A stretch of DNA of 64,000 nucleotides from NCBI GenBank assembly GCA_947627855.1, contig CANQXR010000008.1:1-64000 (forward strand), written 5' to 3'. This DNA comes from an uncultured Clostridia bacterium (GTDB lineage: Bacteria; Bacillota; Clostridia; Lachnospirales; CAG-274). Of this stretch, positions 1 to 8,532 are shown piece by piece. A program made the position numbers and the translations under genes. The stretch's first letter is position 1. Every line of letters starts with the position of its first letter. The notes under the pieces are model-generated. The model saw only the letters and a list, made by a program, of their open reading frames with translations, did no database searches and was not told the DNA's origin.

Positions 1-75
1 TTGTTTTTTTATTTTTGCTGTAAATTATTCGTTTCCTTGCTCATTTTCCTCTTGACATTTCACCACCGGACTTAT

Positions 76-118
76 ACAACATTAAAAATCAGCCGACACG
101 TTTTGAGGCGTGTCGGCA
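76..118 (-). terminator. Hairpin terminator of the sigma-factor gene
   Basis: A 9-bp perfect stem (92-100 pairing with 109-117, GCCGACACG type) is followed on the minus strand by a T-rich stretch. It overlaps the stop codon of the sigma-like gene, so the gene ends inside its own terminator. Bases 1-75 hold nothing recognisable. Confidence 0.6.
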
Positions 119-820
119 TTCTGCAAACAACGGAAAGAGTTTTATGCAGAAGAAAACAGAGGGAGATGAGGGAACCCTATAGGGTCCAACCTCATCGAAC
201 CCTATCACCAATTTTTTGGCAGCTTTTTTTATTGAATTTTTTGCTCTGTAAACCGATGCCTGGTGTTTGCCTATTTTTTTCGCAATTTCCTTGATTGTAA
301 GTCCGGCTGCAAGTAATCTTAAAACTGTTTTTTCTTCTCTTTTGAGATTTTCTTCAAGATCTTTAAGGATTTCCTTGTAATCATAGGCATATGCAGGATT
401 ATACTTTTCGGGAGCTTTTACAGAATCCATAATTACGACTCCGCATTCATCAGTATCATTTAAAGAGATGAGATAGCGGTCTTTAGAATTTTTTCTGTAC
501 ATATAAGCCTCTGTATTTCTCATCACCCTATAAAAATATGCTACAAAGTTATTGTTTTTTTTCGGATTGTAGTACTTTAAGCACTTTGATAAAGCAATAG
601 ATAATTCCTGATATAAATCCTCGTCACCTATATACACACAGCTCTTATAAGGGCTTAACTTCGAGCGTCCCCTGAGCCGCTCTCCTCTGAAACGATTGAC
701 CTCGTAAATTATAAGCGGCTGACAAACAGAGTAAAGCTCGTTAAATTTGTTGGGATTTGATTTTGCCTCTACTGCAAGGTTTGTTATATTCTTTAATTCT
801 TCACTGCTGTAGTTTTTCAT
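89..820 (-). CDS. RNA polymerase sigma factor, sigma-70 family-like
   Basis: This 243-residue protein looks like an alternative sigma factor of the kind found in Firmicutes accessory DNA. Residues ~65-110 resemble sigma region 2, with YQELSIALSKCLKYY followed by an aromatic/basic FVAYFYRVMRN segment. Residues ~155-205 form a region-4 helix-turn-helix (EEKTVLRLLAAGLTIKEIAK, then QASVYRAKNSI). The ATG is preceded by a strong GGAGG. The last ~35 residues are Pro/Cys/Phe-rich, unlike any sigma domain, and are read through a 10-bp palindrome (175-184) and into the terminator. The original stop may therefore have been lost. It is transcribed away from the CRISPR operon. Any target promoters are unknown. 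Confidence 0.7.
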   Translation of the reverse strand: MKNYSSEELKNITNLAVEAKSNPNKFNELYSVCQPLIIYEVNRFRGERLRGRSKLSPYKSCVYIGDEDLYQELSIALSKCLKYYNPKKNNNFVAYFYRVMRNTEAYMYRKNSKDRYLISLNDTDECGVVIMDSVKAPEKYNPAYAYDYKEILKDLEENLKREEKTVLRLLAAGLTIKEIAKKIGKHQASVYRAKNSIKKAAKKLVIGFDEVGPYRVPSSPSVFFCIKLFPLFAECRHASKRVG

Positions 821-852
821 GGTAAATACCTCCTTAAATATTTAAGTTTATC

Positions 853-915
853 AGTTTTGCATAGGTCTTGGCATATGCCTGATTTTGCATACAAAATCAA
901 TCTGTTTTGCATACA
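853..915. promoter_or_regulatory. Three direct copies of TTTTGCATA upstream of the sigma gene
   Basis: The 9-mer TTTTGCATA occurs at 855, 883 and 905, the last two followed by CA. They lie 35-95 bp upstream of the sigma start. The spacing is about 28 and 22 bp, not helical multiples. An operator role is an inference; the repetition is seen directly. Confidence 0.35.
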
Positions 916-1223
916 CAAATGTCATATTCGGATGTATCAATACCATAAAAATAGTCAGAAGAATCAAAATCAACTTCCGCTGTTTACAGTGCTATTATAA
1001 CACAACTCTGTCCGGCTTACAACAGATTTTATGTATAATAACCACAATAATGCTTTTTTGATGTTATTCTTTGCTCCTGTATATATATTTGCAGTGAATT
1101 AAAAATTTTTTCGTCTTTTTTAAAATTTCAGTATTTTTATATAAAAATATTTCAAAAATACAAATTGTATGGTACAATTTAACTATAAAATATATTTTGA
1201 AATTTAAAAAGGGGAGGTATAGT
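916..1223 (+). promoter_or_regulatory. Upstream region of the CRISPR-Cas operon
   Basis: This A/T-rich region between the divergent sigma and cas10 genes has no gene. A short dyad TTGTA-tgg-TACAA lies at 1165-1177 and a -10-like TATAAA at 1184-1189. AAAAGGGGAGG at 1206-1216 is the ribosome site that fixes the cas10 start at 1224. No convincing -35 is seen at the usual distance, so the promoter assignment is weak. Confidence 0.3.
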
Positions 1224-2726
1224 ATGTATTTGTTGATAGTTGAGGTATCCCAGAAGCAGGCGTATATATTCAGAAGTCTGAAGCTCAGGGATAATGTTGA
1301 AAATTCCGCAAGGATCGCAGAGGTTGTAAGTAAAGAATATTTTAATAAAATAACCGGCAGAGATAATATGGCGGAGCATATTGTGTACAGCGGAGGGGGT
1401 CATACCGTTCTGGAATTTGATGAAAAAAGCGAGGCTCTGGAGTTTGCAAAGAAGCTTACACTCAGGGCAAGGCTCGAATTTGACGGTATGGAGCTTTTTA
1501 CAAAAATAATGGAGTATGACGAAAGTCTTTCTCCGGCGAAAAATGCAGAGGAGCTTTCAAAACAGCTTGAAATAAAAAAATCAATGAGAAAAAGCGCATT
1601 CAGGAGAAAGAGCTTCGGAGGCACCAGGCAGAAAAAGGTCGGCGTCAGAGGAACAACAAAGTACGAAAGCCCCGACAGTGTCAAGGACAAGAATAAGGAC
1701 ATTTACAGAGGTTACAGTCAGTCAAAGGATTTCAGGGATCTTACAGGCGAAGATGAGGAGACCGGCTTTATAGCCGTTGTTCATATAGACGGAAATTCCA
1801 TGGGAGCAAGAGTGGCGGATATAAGAAAACGTAATTACGGCTCATGGGAGGAATTCAGAGAAACATCAAAAAAATTCAGCGAATGCGTTGACAGCGATTT
1901 TAAAAGAACATATGACGAAATGCTTGACGTTGTAGTTGATAATATGGATTCGGGAATGCTTAAGGATATTTCAAAAGAAGACTTTCTGCCTGTGAGAAAG
2001 CTGATACTTGAGGGAGATGATGTTTGCTTTGTATGCAACGGCAGAATAGGGCTTGAATGTGCAAATATTTTCCTTGAAAAGCTTAAAAACAAGATAAATT
2101 CAGTAGACAACAAAAATTATTATGCTGCGGCCGGGGTATGCATTGTCCATGGCAAATTTCCGTTTTACAGAGCCTACGAGATTGCCGAAAGACTGTGTTC
2201 AAACGCCAAGAAAATGGTTGCCAAAATGATCGCAGACGGAAAAATCACAGAGGGCAGTGCAATAGACTGGCACATAGAATACGGCGAAGCAGGGGACACC
2301 GTTGAAAAAATAAGAAAGGAATATATAGCCGACGATAACACGGATATGGTTTTAAGACCCTATATAACCGGTAAAGATAATGGCATTTGCTATAATACCT
2401 TCAGAAGAATTGTCACAGAGCTTATGAAGGATCCCGAAAAAATGGACATTTCAAGAGGAAAGCTGAAGGAGCTGAGAGAGGCTATAAAACAGGGAAGAAA
2501 GAATGCGGAATACTTTATAAAAATTAACAGAATGGAAGATATACTCACAGAGCCGATCTACAACTACTACAAGGACAAGAATGAAAATGTAAGTCGCATT
2601 GAAGATATAATGATAAAAAACAGCATATATGTCAGAGATAGTGAAAACCATGAAAGATGTGTTGTGTTTGACGCCATAGAGTGTGCAGATATGTTTGAAA
2701 AGCTGGAGGAGGTAAAAAAATCATGA
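1224..2726 (+). CDS. cas10: Cas10-like large subunit, type III CRISPR (no HD domain)
   Basis: This 500-residue protein is the signature large subunit of a type III effector. Palm 1 is seen at the N-terminus (LIVEVSQKQAYIF, residues 4-16; YSGGGH, 55-60). Palm 2 carries HIDGNSMG (~187-194), the usual DGDxMG position, and EGDD (263-266) where GGDD is canonical. Both acidic metal-binding positions survive, so cyclic oligoadenylate synthesis is possible but unproven. There is no N-terminal HD nuclease motif, and the protein is far shorter than Csm1/Cmr2 with HD. ATG 1224 is chosen over the upstream TTG because AAAAGGGGAGG lies just before it. The gene overlaps the next one by 4 bp in a six-gene operon. 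Confidence 0.85.
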   Translation: MYLLIVEVSQKQAYIFRSLKLRDNVENSARIAEVVSKEYFNKITGRDNMAEHIVYSGGGHTVLEFDEKSEALEFAKKLTLRARLEFDGMELFTKIMEYDESLSPAKNAEELSKQLEIKKSMRKSAFRRKSFGGTRQKKVGVRGTTKYESPDSVKDKNKDIYRGYSQSKDFRDLTGEDEETGFIAVVHIDGNSMGARVADIRKRNYGSWEEFRETSKKFSECVDSDFKRTYDEMLDVVVDNMDSGMLKDISKEDFLPVRKLILEGDDVCFVCNGRIGLECANIFLEKLKNKINSVDNKNYYAAAGVCIVHGKFPFYRAYEIAERLCSNAKKMVAKMIADGKITEGSAIDWHIEYGEAGDTVEKIRKEYIADDNTDMVLRPYITGKDNGICYNTFRRIVTELMKDPEKMDISRGKLKELREAIKQGRKNAEYFIKINRMEDILTEPIYNYYKDKNENVSRIEDIMIKNSIYVRDSENHERCVVFDAIECADMFEKLEEVKKS

Positions 2727-3271
2727 AAATCAAGGTCAGAATAACGCTTCTTGGCAATACTGTATTCGGCTCCGGCAAGAGCATACCCGGCGGAGAGGAT
2801 ATAGCGGTTCTTACGGACACTGAGGGATTTCCTTATCTTAAAGCCTCAACCTTCAAGGGCATACTCAGAGAAGCCATAAAAAATATAATCGACTGGACAG
2901 GTGACGAAACGGACATAAACGAGCTTTTCGGCGAAGGGGGAGAGTGTGCCACCTATGAAAACAGGCTTATATTCAGCGATTTTACTGTACACGAGGGAAT
3001 TAAAGAGGCTATGCGGGGCATAGGCAGAGCGAAAATAACAGACTGCTTTACGGGCATATATACCTTTACGGGTATCAAAGACGGAATTATTGACGATGGC
3101 TCTCTCAGAAGCTGCCGTTATATTGAAAAAGGAAACATATTCTACGGTGAAATTCTTTGCCCCGAAAAGCACAGGGAGCTTACGGAAAGAGGACTCAGGG
3201 CTGTAAAATACATAGGAACAATGAAAACAAGGGGCTTTGGCAGAGTAAAGGTTGAGGAGGTGCAGGTATGA
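2723..3271 (+). CDS. Csm3-like RAMP backbone subunit
   Basis: At 182 residues this is a single-RAMP protein of the Cas7/Csm3 group. Near the N-terminus it has FGSGKSIPGGED followed by FPYLKASTFKG, matching the family pattern of a glycine-rich strand and a KG-R helix. Asp26, in PGGED, sits where Csm3 carries its target-RNA-cleaving Asp, so RNA cleavage is probably retained. The C-terminus has the RAMP glycine loop TRGFGRVKV. Its start overlaps cas10 by 4 bp and its stop overlaps the next start, which indicates tight translational coupling. In related complexes this subunit repeats along the crRNA. Confidence 0.75.
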   Translation: MKIKVRITLLGNTVFGSGKSIPGGEDIAVLTDTEGFPYLKASTFKGILREAIKNIIDWTGDETDINELFGEGGECATYENRLIFSDFTVHEGIKEAMRGIGRAKITDCFTGIYTFTGIKDGIIDDGSLRSCRYIEKGNIFYGEILCPEKHRELTERGLRAVKYIGTMKTRGFGRVKVEEVQV

Positions 3272-4758
3272 TTGTAATTGAGTATAGATTCACAAACAAA
3301 CAGCCCCTTATTATAAAGGACGAAAATACAGGCAGCAGTAATCAGCTGGATACACTGAGATTTATACCCGGCTCATCTGTAAGGGGCTTTGTAATTGGCA
3401 GAATGGACAAAAAACTGTTTTCGGAGAACAAAAGGGAAATTCTGACAGACACAATTTTTATGAATGCCTATCCCATTATAAATCCTGAAATTTCAGTCCC
3501 CTCTCCGAAAAATTACTATGCCACAAAGGAGAAGCCCCACAGCTTAAGCTCTGTTGTTGATGATGATATGGATATATCTCAGGGTATGAAAAGGGCGTCT
3601 CTCGGAAATTTCTGCACGTTATATAAAAATGAAAAAAACGAAAGCAGCATAACCTACACAAGCATAAAGCTTGATGAAACAATGAACAACAATGTTGGCG
3701 ACAAGGAAATTTTCAGAAGCAGATATATATGTGCAGGGCAGGAGTTCGGCGGATATATCACGGCTGAAAACAGAGAGCTTGCTGATAAAATAGCTGATAT
3801 ATTAAGCGGAAATGACATATATCTCGGGGGATATATTTCCCACGGCTTCGGCAGATGTAAGGGCAGCGCCGAAATAATTGACGAAAAGCCCTATATGGGT
3901 CTCAGAATAAAAGAGCCTGCAAAAAGTATGAAAATGCTGCTTTTGTCCGATATGTGTATGGTTGACAAATACGGCGAGCCTTGCGGAATAGACACCGATT
4001 ATCTTGAAGAAAGGTTCGGAAAATTTAATATAATAAAGGCGGCAAGCTCCGTAAAAAATACAGGCGGAAGGAACAGAACCTGGGGCTGCGGCATACCCTC
4101 CTGCAATATGTATGAAAAGGGCAGCGTATTTCTTATTGAGTTTGACAAAACCCCCGACAAAAATATTCTTGAAAGCATTCAGGACAAGGGTTTGGGAATA
4201 AGGCGAAACGAGGGCTTCGGACAGGTTGTATTTACAGATCTGCTTACTGCAAACGCAGAAAGCTGCGAATCTAAGACTGTTGCGGTAAATGATGATGACA
4301 AAAAGGAAAGCCTTGGCAAGGAGGATAAAGATATGCTGAAAGCCCTTGCAGGCAAATACTATGGGAATATTATAAGAAAAAAGATCGTTGAATATATAGT
4401 GGGCACAGACATGGGCAAATTTTACGGAAAGCTCTCTCCCAGTCAGGTGGGAGTTATGAGAACCATGGCGGAGGAGCTTAAATTCACCCCCGAAAAGGGC
4501 AAGGCTGCCTTTGATGAGTTTTATGCCGGTAAAAACGAAAAGAAAGAGGGCATAAAACATAAATATAACGATGTGAAGGAACATACGGACAAAATATTTG
4601 AATGGCAGAAATTTCTTGTTTTAATAGAAGTGAAGGAAAAAACAATATTCGGACTTGGCACAGAGAAGCTTCTTTCGGAAAGAGAAAAGTCCCTTTTGCA
4701 GCTGGAGCTTATAGAAAAGGAAATGCAGTATTTCCACAGAGGAAAGGAGGAGCAATAA
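3268..4758 (+). CDS. csx10: Csx10-like RAMP protein (type III-D)
   Basis: 496 residues. The N-terminal RAMP part has PGSSVRGFVIGRM (~34-46), a typical RNA-binding KG/RG helix, and a glycine loop GGYISHGFGR (~185-194). A second half contains GGRNRTWG, then a conserved GSVFLIEF strand and the loop IRRNEGFGQV (~310-320). The W-x-x-G-I-P and GSVF pattern is what I associate with Csx10, the subtype III-D relative of Csm5/Csm4. The C-terminal ~170 residues are helical, charged and unassigned. It probably binds one end of the crRNA. The stop overlaps the next ATG (TAATG). Confidence 0.6.
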   Translation: MIVIEYRFTNKQPLIIKDENTGSSNQLDTLRFIPGSSVRGFVIGRMDKKLFSENKREILTDTIFMNAYPIINPEISVPSPKNYYATKEKPHSLSSVVDDDMDISQGMKRASLGNFCTLYKNEKNESSITYTSIKLDETMNNNVGDKEIFRSRYICAGQEFGGYITAENRELADKIADILSGNDIYLGGYISHGFGRCKGSAEIIDEKPYMGLRIKEPAKSMKMLLLSDMCMVDKYGEPCGIDTDYLEERFGKFNIIKAASSVKNTGGRNRTWGCGIPSCNMYEKGSVFLIEFDKTPDKNILESIQDKGLGIRRNEGFGQVVFTDLLTANAESCESKTVAVNDDDKKESLGKEDKDMLKALAGKYYGNIIRKKIVEYIVGTDMGKFYGKLSPSQVGVMRTMAEELKFTPEKGKAAFDEFYAGKNEKKEGIKHKYNDVKEHTDKIFEWQKFLVLIEVKEKTIFGLGTEKLLSEREKSLLQLELIEKEMQYFHRGKEEQ

Positions 4759-6026
4759 TGGCGGTGTATTATAAAATATTACTTTATAAAATAAAGGCGG
4801 AGGCTGTTCTTCCTTTCCATGTAGGCTCCTCAGAGGGCACGGACGTCCTTGTGGACAATGAAAACAAGCCCTACATACAGGCAAACAGTATTTCGGGAGC
4901 CTTCGGTGAAAGCTGCGAAAGGAATTTCCCCGAATTAAAAAGCGAGCTTTTCGGGAGCCGGAAAAGCAAGAGCAAAATCGTATTTTCGGACGGCAGACTG
5001 ACAGACTTTGAGGTCGAAAAAAGACCGAGAGTAAAGATTGACGGCGTTTCGGGAGCTGCTGAGGATAAAGCCTTTTTCAATATGCAGTTTATAGCCGCAG
5101 GCTGCTGTCTTGACTTTGAAATAAGCGTATTTGAAGAGCAGGAGGAGGATTATTCCGATGTTGTCATAAATATGCTCTCTGCCTTTTCTGAGGGCGAAAT
5201 ACTCTTGGGCGGTCAGAAAACAAACGGCTGCGGAAGATTCAGAATAATAAAAGCAGAGGAAAAGCTTCTGAATATGGAAGAGGAAACCGACAGAAAAATG
5301 TGGCTCAGCTGTGATGAAATCAAATATGATGATGTCACTTACAAAATAAGCCCAAGAGAGGCAAGCGAGAATTACAATATTTCAATGAGCTGCGATATTG
5401 TAAATTCCCTTATTGTGAAGAGCAGAATCAGCGGGGATATGGCTAATGACTGTGAATCCATACGCACAGGGGGCAATTATTATGTTCCGGGCAGTTCTAT
5501 AAAGGGAGTAATAAAAAATCAGGCCTACGCCATAGCCGCATACAAGAATATAAGCCCTGAACACTTGGACTTTATTTTCGGCAGGGAAAGTCTTAAAAAG
5601 CAGTCCGATGATGAGGGCGACAACGGCATAAGAGGCAAAATTATATTTGAGGACGCCCTTATAGAAAACCCCTCGACACAGAAAATGCACAGAGTACATA
5701 TTGATAAGTTTACGGGAGGAGTTCTTGGCAGCGGAAAGTTTGACGAAACAGTGGTGTCGGGTTCCTTTACCATAAATGTAAGGGTGAGCAAAAGCATATG
5801 TAAAGACGGACGGGATTATTCAATGGCTGCCGCCGCATTGGCACTTCTTGCTCTCAGGGATATAGGCTGCGGCGTAATAGGTTTGGGCGGTCTGTCCTCC
5901 GTTGGGCGTGGCTTTGTAAGTGCGGAGGAAATACTTATTGACGGCGTAAGGAACGAGGATTTTATAAGGGAATGTATTCTGCAGCTTAATTCACTGTCTG
6001 ACAAAGGAGGAGAAAGGAATGATTAA
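4758..6026 (+). CDS. Double-RAMP protein (two fused Csm3-like domains)
   Basis: 422 residues from the ATG embedded in the preceding stop. RAMP 1 runs from AVLPFHVGSSEGTDVLVD to the loop LLGGQKTNGCGRFRI (~155-169). RAMP 2 has YYVPGSSIKGVIKNQAYAIA (~235-255), a mid-region FTGGVLGSGKFDE and the final loop GLGGLSSVGRGFV. The fused architecture is typical of subtype III-D, where Csm3-like subunits are often joined. An Asp follows the glycine segment in the first domain (EGTDVLVD), the position of the target-cleaving residue in Csm3, so this domain may also cut target RNA. The stop overlaps the Csx19-like start by 8 bp. Confidence 0.7.
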   Translation: MAVYYKILLYKIKAEAVLPFHVGSSEGTDVLVDNENKPYIQANSISGAFGESCERNFPELKSELFGSRKSKSKIVFSDGRLTDFEVEKRPRVKIDGVSGAAEDKAFFNMQFIAAGCCLDFEISVFEEQEEDYSDVVINMLSAFSEGEILLGGQKTNGCGRFRIIKAEEKLLNMEEETDRKMWLSCDEIKYDDVTYKISPREASENYNISMSCDIVNSLIVKSRISGDMANDCESIRTGGNYYVPGSSIKGVIKNQAYAIAAYKNISPEHLDFIFGRESLKKQSDDEGDNGIRGKIIFEDALIENPSTQKMHRVHIDKFTGGVLGSGKFDETVVSGSFTINVRVSKSICKDGRDYSMAAAALALLALRDIGCGVIGLGGLSSVGRGFVSAEEILIDGVRNEDFIRECILQLNSLSDKGGERND

Positions 6027-6369
6027 AAGTATATTGTCTGCCGAAGAAGCACACAGAGAGCTTGAAAAAGGCTTTGATTATGCCCTTATTTATAAGCTGT
6101 CATCTGTCTCGCTTCTGAGCCGTTATGAAATTACAGAGACTGACGAAGAGGTGACGGAGGCAAGGTTTTTTGACGAAAAAAGAGAGTTGCGCTTTTTTGA
6201 CTATAACGGCGAAAAAAGATGGGCACTTATAGAGGACGAGGGAAATGAAATTACGGAGGAAAAAGAAGAAAGGTTTAAGGGAAACACCCTTAAAATAAAG
6301 GAATACATTTCCTTTGACGAGGACGGACAGGCATTTACAGAAGCTGTAAGGCTCTGGGGTGTAAAATAA
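6019..6369 (+). CDS. csx19: Csx19-like small protein (TIGR03984 type)
   Basis: A 116-residue acidic protein inside the operon. EARFFDEKRELRFF and the final RLWG resemble the Csx19 family, a marker of subtype III-D. The identification rests on this pattern and on position between RAMP genes, not on a catalytic motif. It contains no helix-rich Csm2/Cmr5 signature, so whether it takes the small-subunit role is unknown. Its start lies inside the previous gene, and a GGAGGAG ribosome site precedes it. Confidence 0.6.
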   Translation: MIKSILSAEEAHRELEKGFDYALIYKLSSVSLLSRYEITETDEEVTEARFFDEKRELRFFDYNGEKRWALIEDEGNEITEEKEERFKGNTLKIKEYISFDEDGQAFTEAVRLWGVK

Positions 6370-6381
6370 GGAGGGGATATT

Positions 6382-8475
6382 GTGGCATATAAGAATAAAA
6401 GCAAAGAAAAAAAATACTCAGGAGCGCCTTATAATTTTGTTCCCCTTTGTCGTGAGGTATATTCGAGATATAAGAAGCAGAGCGAGCTACCTGCTCATAA
6501 TGAAATAAATGACAGCCTTCTGTCGGGAGAAATAGAGTATACATTCCAAAATGAAACGGATATTTTTGTTTCAAACGGCAAGGAGGGAGAGGAGCTTGAT
6601 TTCTACAAAAATATGAAGGGGCAGTACGCCGTGCCGGGCAGCACAATGCGTGGACTTATAAGAAGTAATATGACCATACTTGGCTTTTGCTCTGCCGGAG
6701 AGGATATAGCAGACGACAGATTTATGTACAGAAATTTTGAAAGCAATAAAATAATTGCGGATATATATAAAAGCATTCTTGGCTTAAAAAGCAGTAGCAA
6801 GAATGTAAAATTTAAAAATGTACATGCAGGCTATATTTGTAAGGAGGAAAAAAACTACTGTATATATAGAACAAAGGAGATAAAGGGAAGGACAAATTCA
6901 GACTCAAATTTCTATACGGTAAATGAGATATATGTGAAGAACCATAAGGAGAATTTCGGCTACATTTACAATGAAGAAAAGGGAGATGAAAATTTTGCTC
7001 CGAACTTTCTTGAAGTTTCGTACTTGGTCAGCGGTTTAGATATAAAGGGTATTGCCGATCCGGATAAGGTCAACACTGACAATGCCGATAAAGTCGACAA
7101 TACTGACAACACTGACAATACCGACAGCATTGATAATGCCGATAATGCTGACAAAGCTGACAATAAATTTAAAAAAGGCTATGTTGTATTTTCAGGACAA
7201 ATAAAAGATAAGAAACAAAGCTTTTATGTTATTCCTGAGCCTGATATGGAAAATAAGATAGACAAAATAGATCCTGAGCTTATCACCATATTTAAAAATG
7301 ATGTGGATACAAAGAGAAATCAGCTTGGAGATTATGTCGAATATTTCAGTCTTCCCGAAGAAGACGGGGTTTTAAAGCCTGTATTCTATTTGGGGGATAC
7401 TGAAATTGAAAATTTTGGCTTTACACCTCTGATGAGAATTTTTTACAAAAAGTCCATAAAAGACGGCATAAATCAGGACATCAGTAATGAGGGCATAGAT
7501 TATAAGTCTGCTATATTCGGTTTTGCAAATGACAGAAAAGCCTATAAATCGAGAGTATATTTTGAGGACGCAGCCACAGACTGTATTGAAACGGGAAGTT
7601 TGCAGAAACGTATGCTTATGGGACCTAAACCTTCAAGCTATATGGACTATCTGAAGTATGATCCCGAAAAAAATGTGTCATGCACATATATGGACGATGA
7701 ATTTTCAATAAGGGGAATAAAGCAATATTGGCTTACAAACAGCACTGTAGAGGATAAGTCCAAAAACAAAGAAAGCGATATAGCCTCCGCCTTAAAGCCC
7801 ATAGAAGCAGGGGCAAGCTTTAAGGGAAAAATAAAGTTTAAGAATCTGCATGAAGATGAACTGGGACTTCTGCTTTGGTGTATAAGGCTTGAGGACAATT
7901 GCTGCCACAATATAGGTATGGGCAAGCCCTTTGGCTTTGGCAAAATAAAGGTTAAGGATATAAGGCTTAGACTTTACGACTATAAAAAAATGTACGGAAC
8001 CGACACCGTAAGCTTCGACGTACTTGAAAAAGAATACAGAAGTACAGATGACTATATACAAAAATACAAGGATCATATAGAAGCATTTCTCGGCGGCAAA
8101 CTGAAAAAAAGACGCCTTGAAAAAAACAGCAGCATAGTGGCATTTTTAAGAATGAAGTCCGAAATACCGAATATAAATGTGATAAGGTATATGGATATAG
8201 ACAGAAAAGAATATCAGAGCAGAACTATACCCTTGCCGGACATAGACTATGTGCTCAGAGCAAAAGACTATAAATCATATATTAAAGGTCTGACTGAAGA
8301 GGCCTCCTCCCAAAAAATCTGGGGAAATACGGTATATACCGCCGATATAACCCCAAAAAGCAAAATGGATAAAAACAGCGAAGACGCCATAATAATTAAG
8401 GACAATGGTGAGGCTGTGGGAAAAAGTCTTTCAGTCCTTAACGATTTGATGAAATTAAAATCAAACGACCAATAA
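6382..8475 (+). CDS. Large RAMP protein, TIGR03986-like CRISPR-associated
   Basis: 697 residues from a GTG start preceded by GGAGGGG. The N-terminus has APYNFVPLCREVY (~13-25) and YAVPGSTMRGLIRSNM (~75-90), features I associate with the TIGR03986 RAMP family seen in III-D loci. The C-terminal half has an EAGASFKGKIKFKNL strand and a glycine loop IGMGKPFGFGKIKV (~512-525). Residues ~230-260 are a low-complexity run of Asp-Asn-Ala/Thr triplets encoded by 9-nt-like DNA repeats (7072-7165), probably a flexible and length-variable linker. It is the last gene of the operon, ending at a hairpin terminator. Confidence 0.65.
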   Translation: MAYKNKSKEKKYSGAPYNFVPLCREVYSRYKKQSELPAHNEINDSLLSGEIEYTFQNETDIFVSNGKEGEELDFYKNMKGQYAVPGSTMRGLIRSNMTILGFCSAGEDIADDRFMYRNFESNKIIADIYKSILGLKSSSKNVKFKNVHAGYICKEEKNYCIYRTKEIKGRTNSDSNFYTVNEIYVKNHKENFGYIYNEEKGDENFAPNFLEVSYLVSGLDIKGIADPDKVNTDNADKVDNTDNTDNTDSIDNADNADKADNKFKKGYVVFSGQIKDKKQSFYVIPEPDMENKIDKIDPELITIFKNDVDTKRNQLGDYVEYFSLPEEDGVLKPVFYLGDTEIENFGFTPLMRIFYKKSIKDGINQDISNEGIDYKSAIFGFANDRKAYKSRVYFEDAATDCIETGSLQKRMLMGPKPSSYMDYLKYDPEKNVSCTYMDDEFSIRGIKQYWLTNSTVEDKSKNKESDIASALKPIEAGASFKGKIKFKNLHEDELGLLLWCIRLEDNCCHNIGMGKPFGFGKIKVKDIRLRLYDYKKMYGTDTVSFDVLEKEYRSTDDYIQKYKDHIEAFLGGKLKKRRLEKNSSIVAFLRMKSEIPNINVIRYMDIDRKEYQSRTIPLPDIDYVLRAKDYKSYIKGLTEEASSQKIWGNTVYTADITPKSKMDKNSEDAIIIKDNGEAVGKSLSVLNDLMKLKSNDQ

Positions 8476-8480
8476 AAACA

Positions 8481-8530
8481 GGGCAGCAGTGCGGAGCCTG
8501 TATGACATAGGGAACCGCCACTGCTGTCTT
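8481..8530. terminator. Bidirectional hairpin between the RAMP operon and cas6
   Basis: GGCAGCAGTG-CGG near 8482 pairs imperfectly with CCGCCACTGCTGTC (8515-8528). T5 follows on the plus strand and a T-rich tract on the minus strand, so it can end both convergent units. Confidence 0.6.
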
Positions 8531-8532
8531 TT

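Noticed and set aside
1-294. Open frame of 97 residues at the window start
   Set aside because: Overlaps the sigma gene and its terminator antisense, no domain, no ribosome site.
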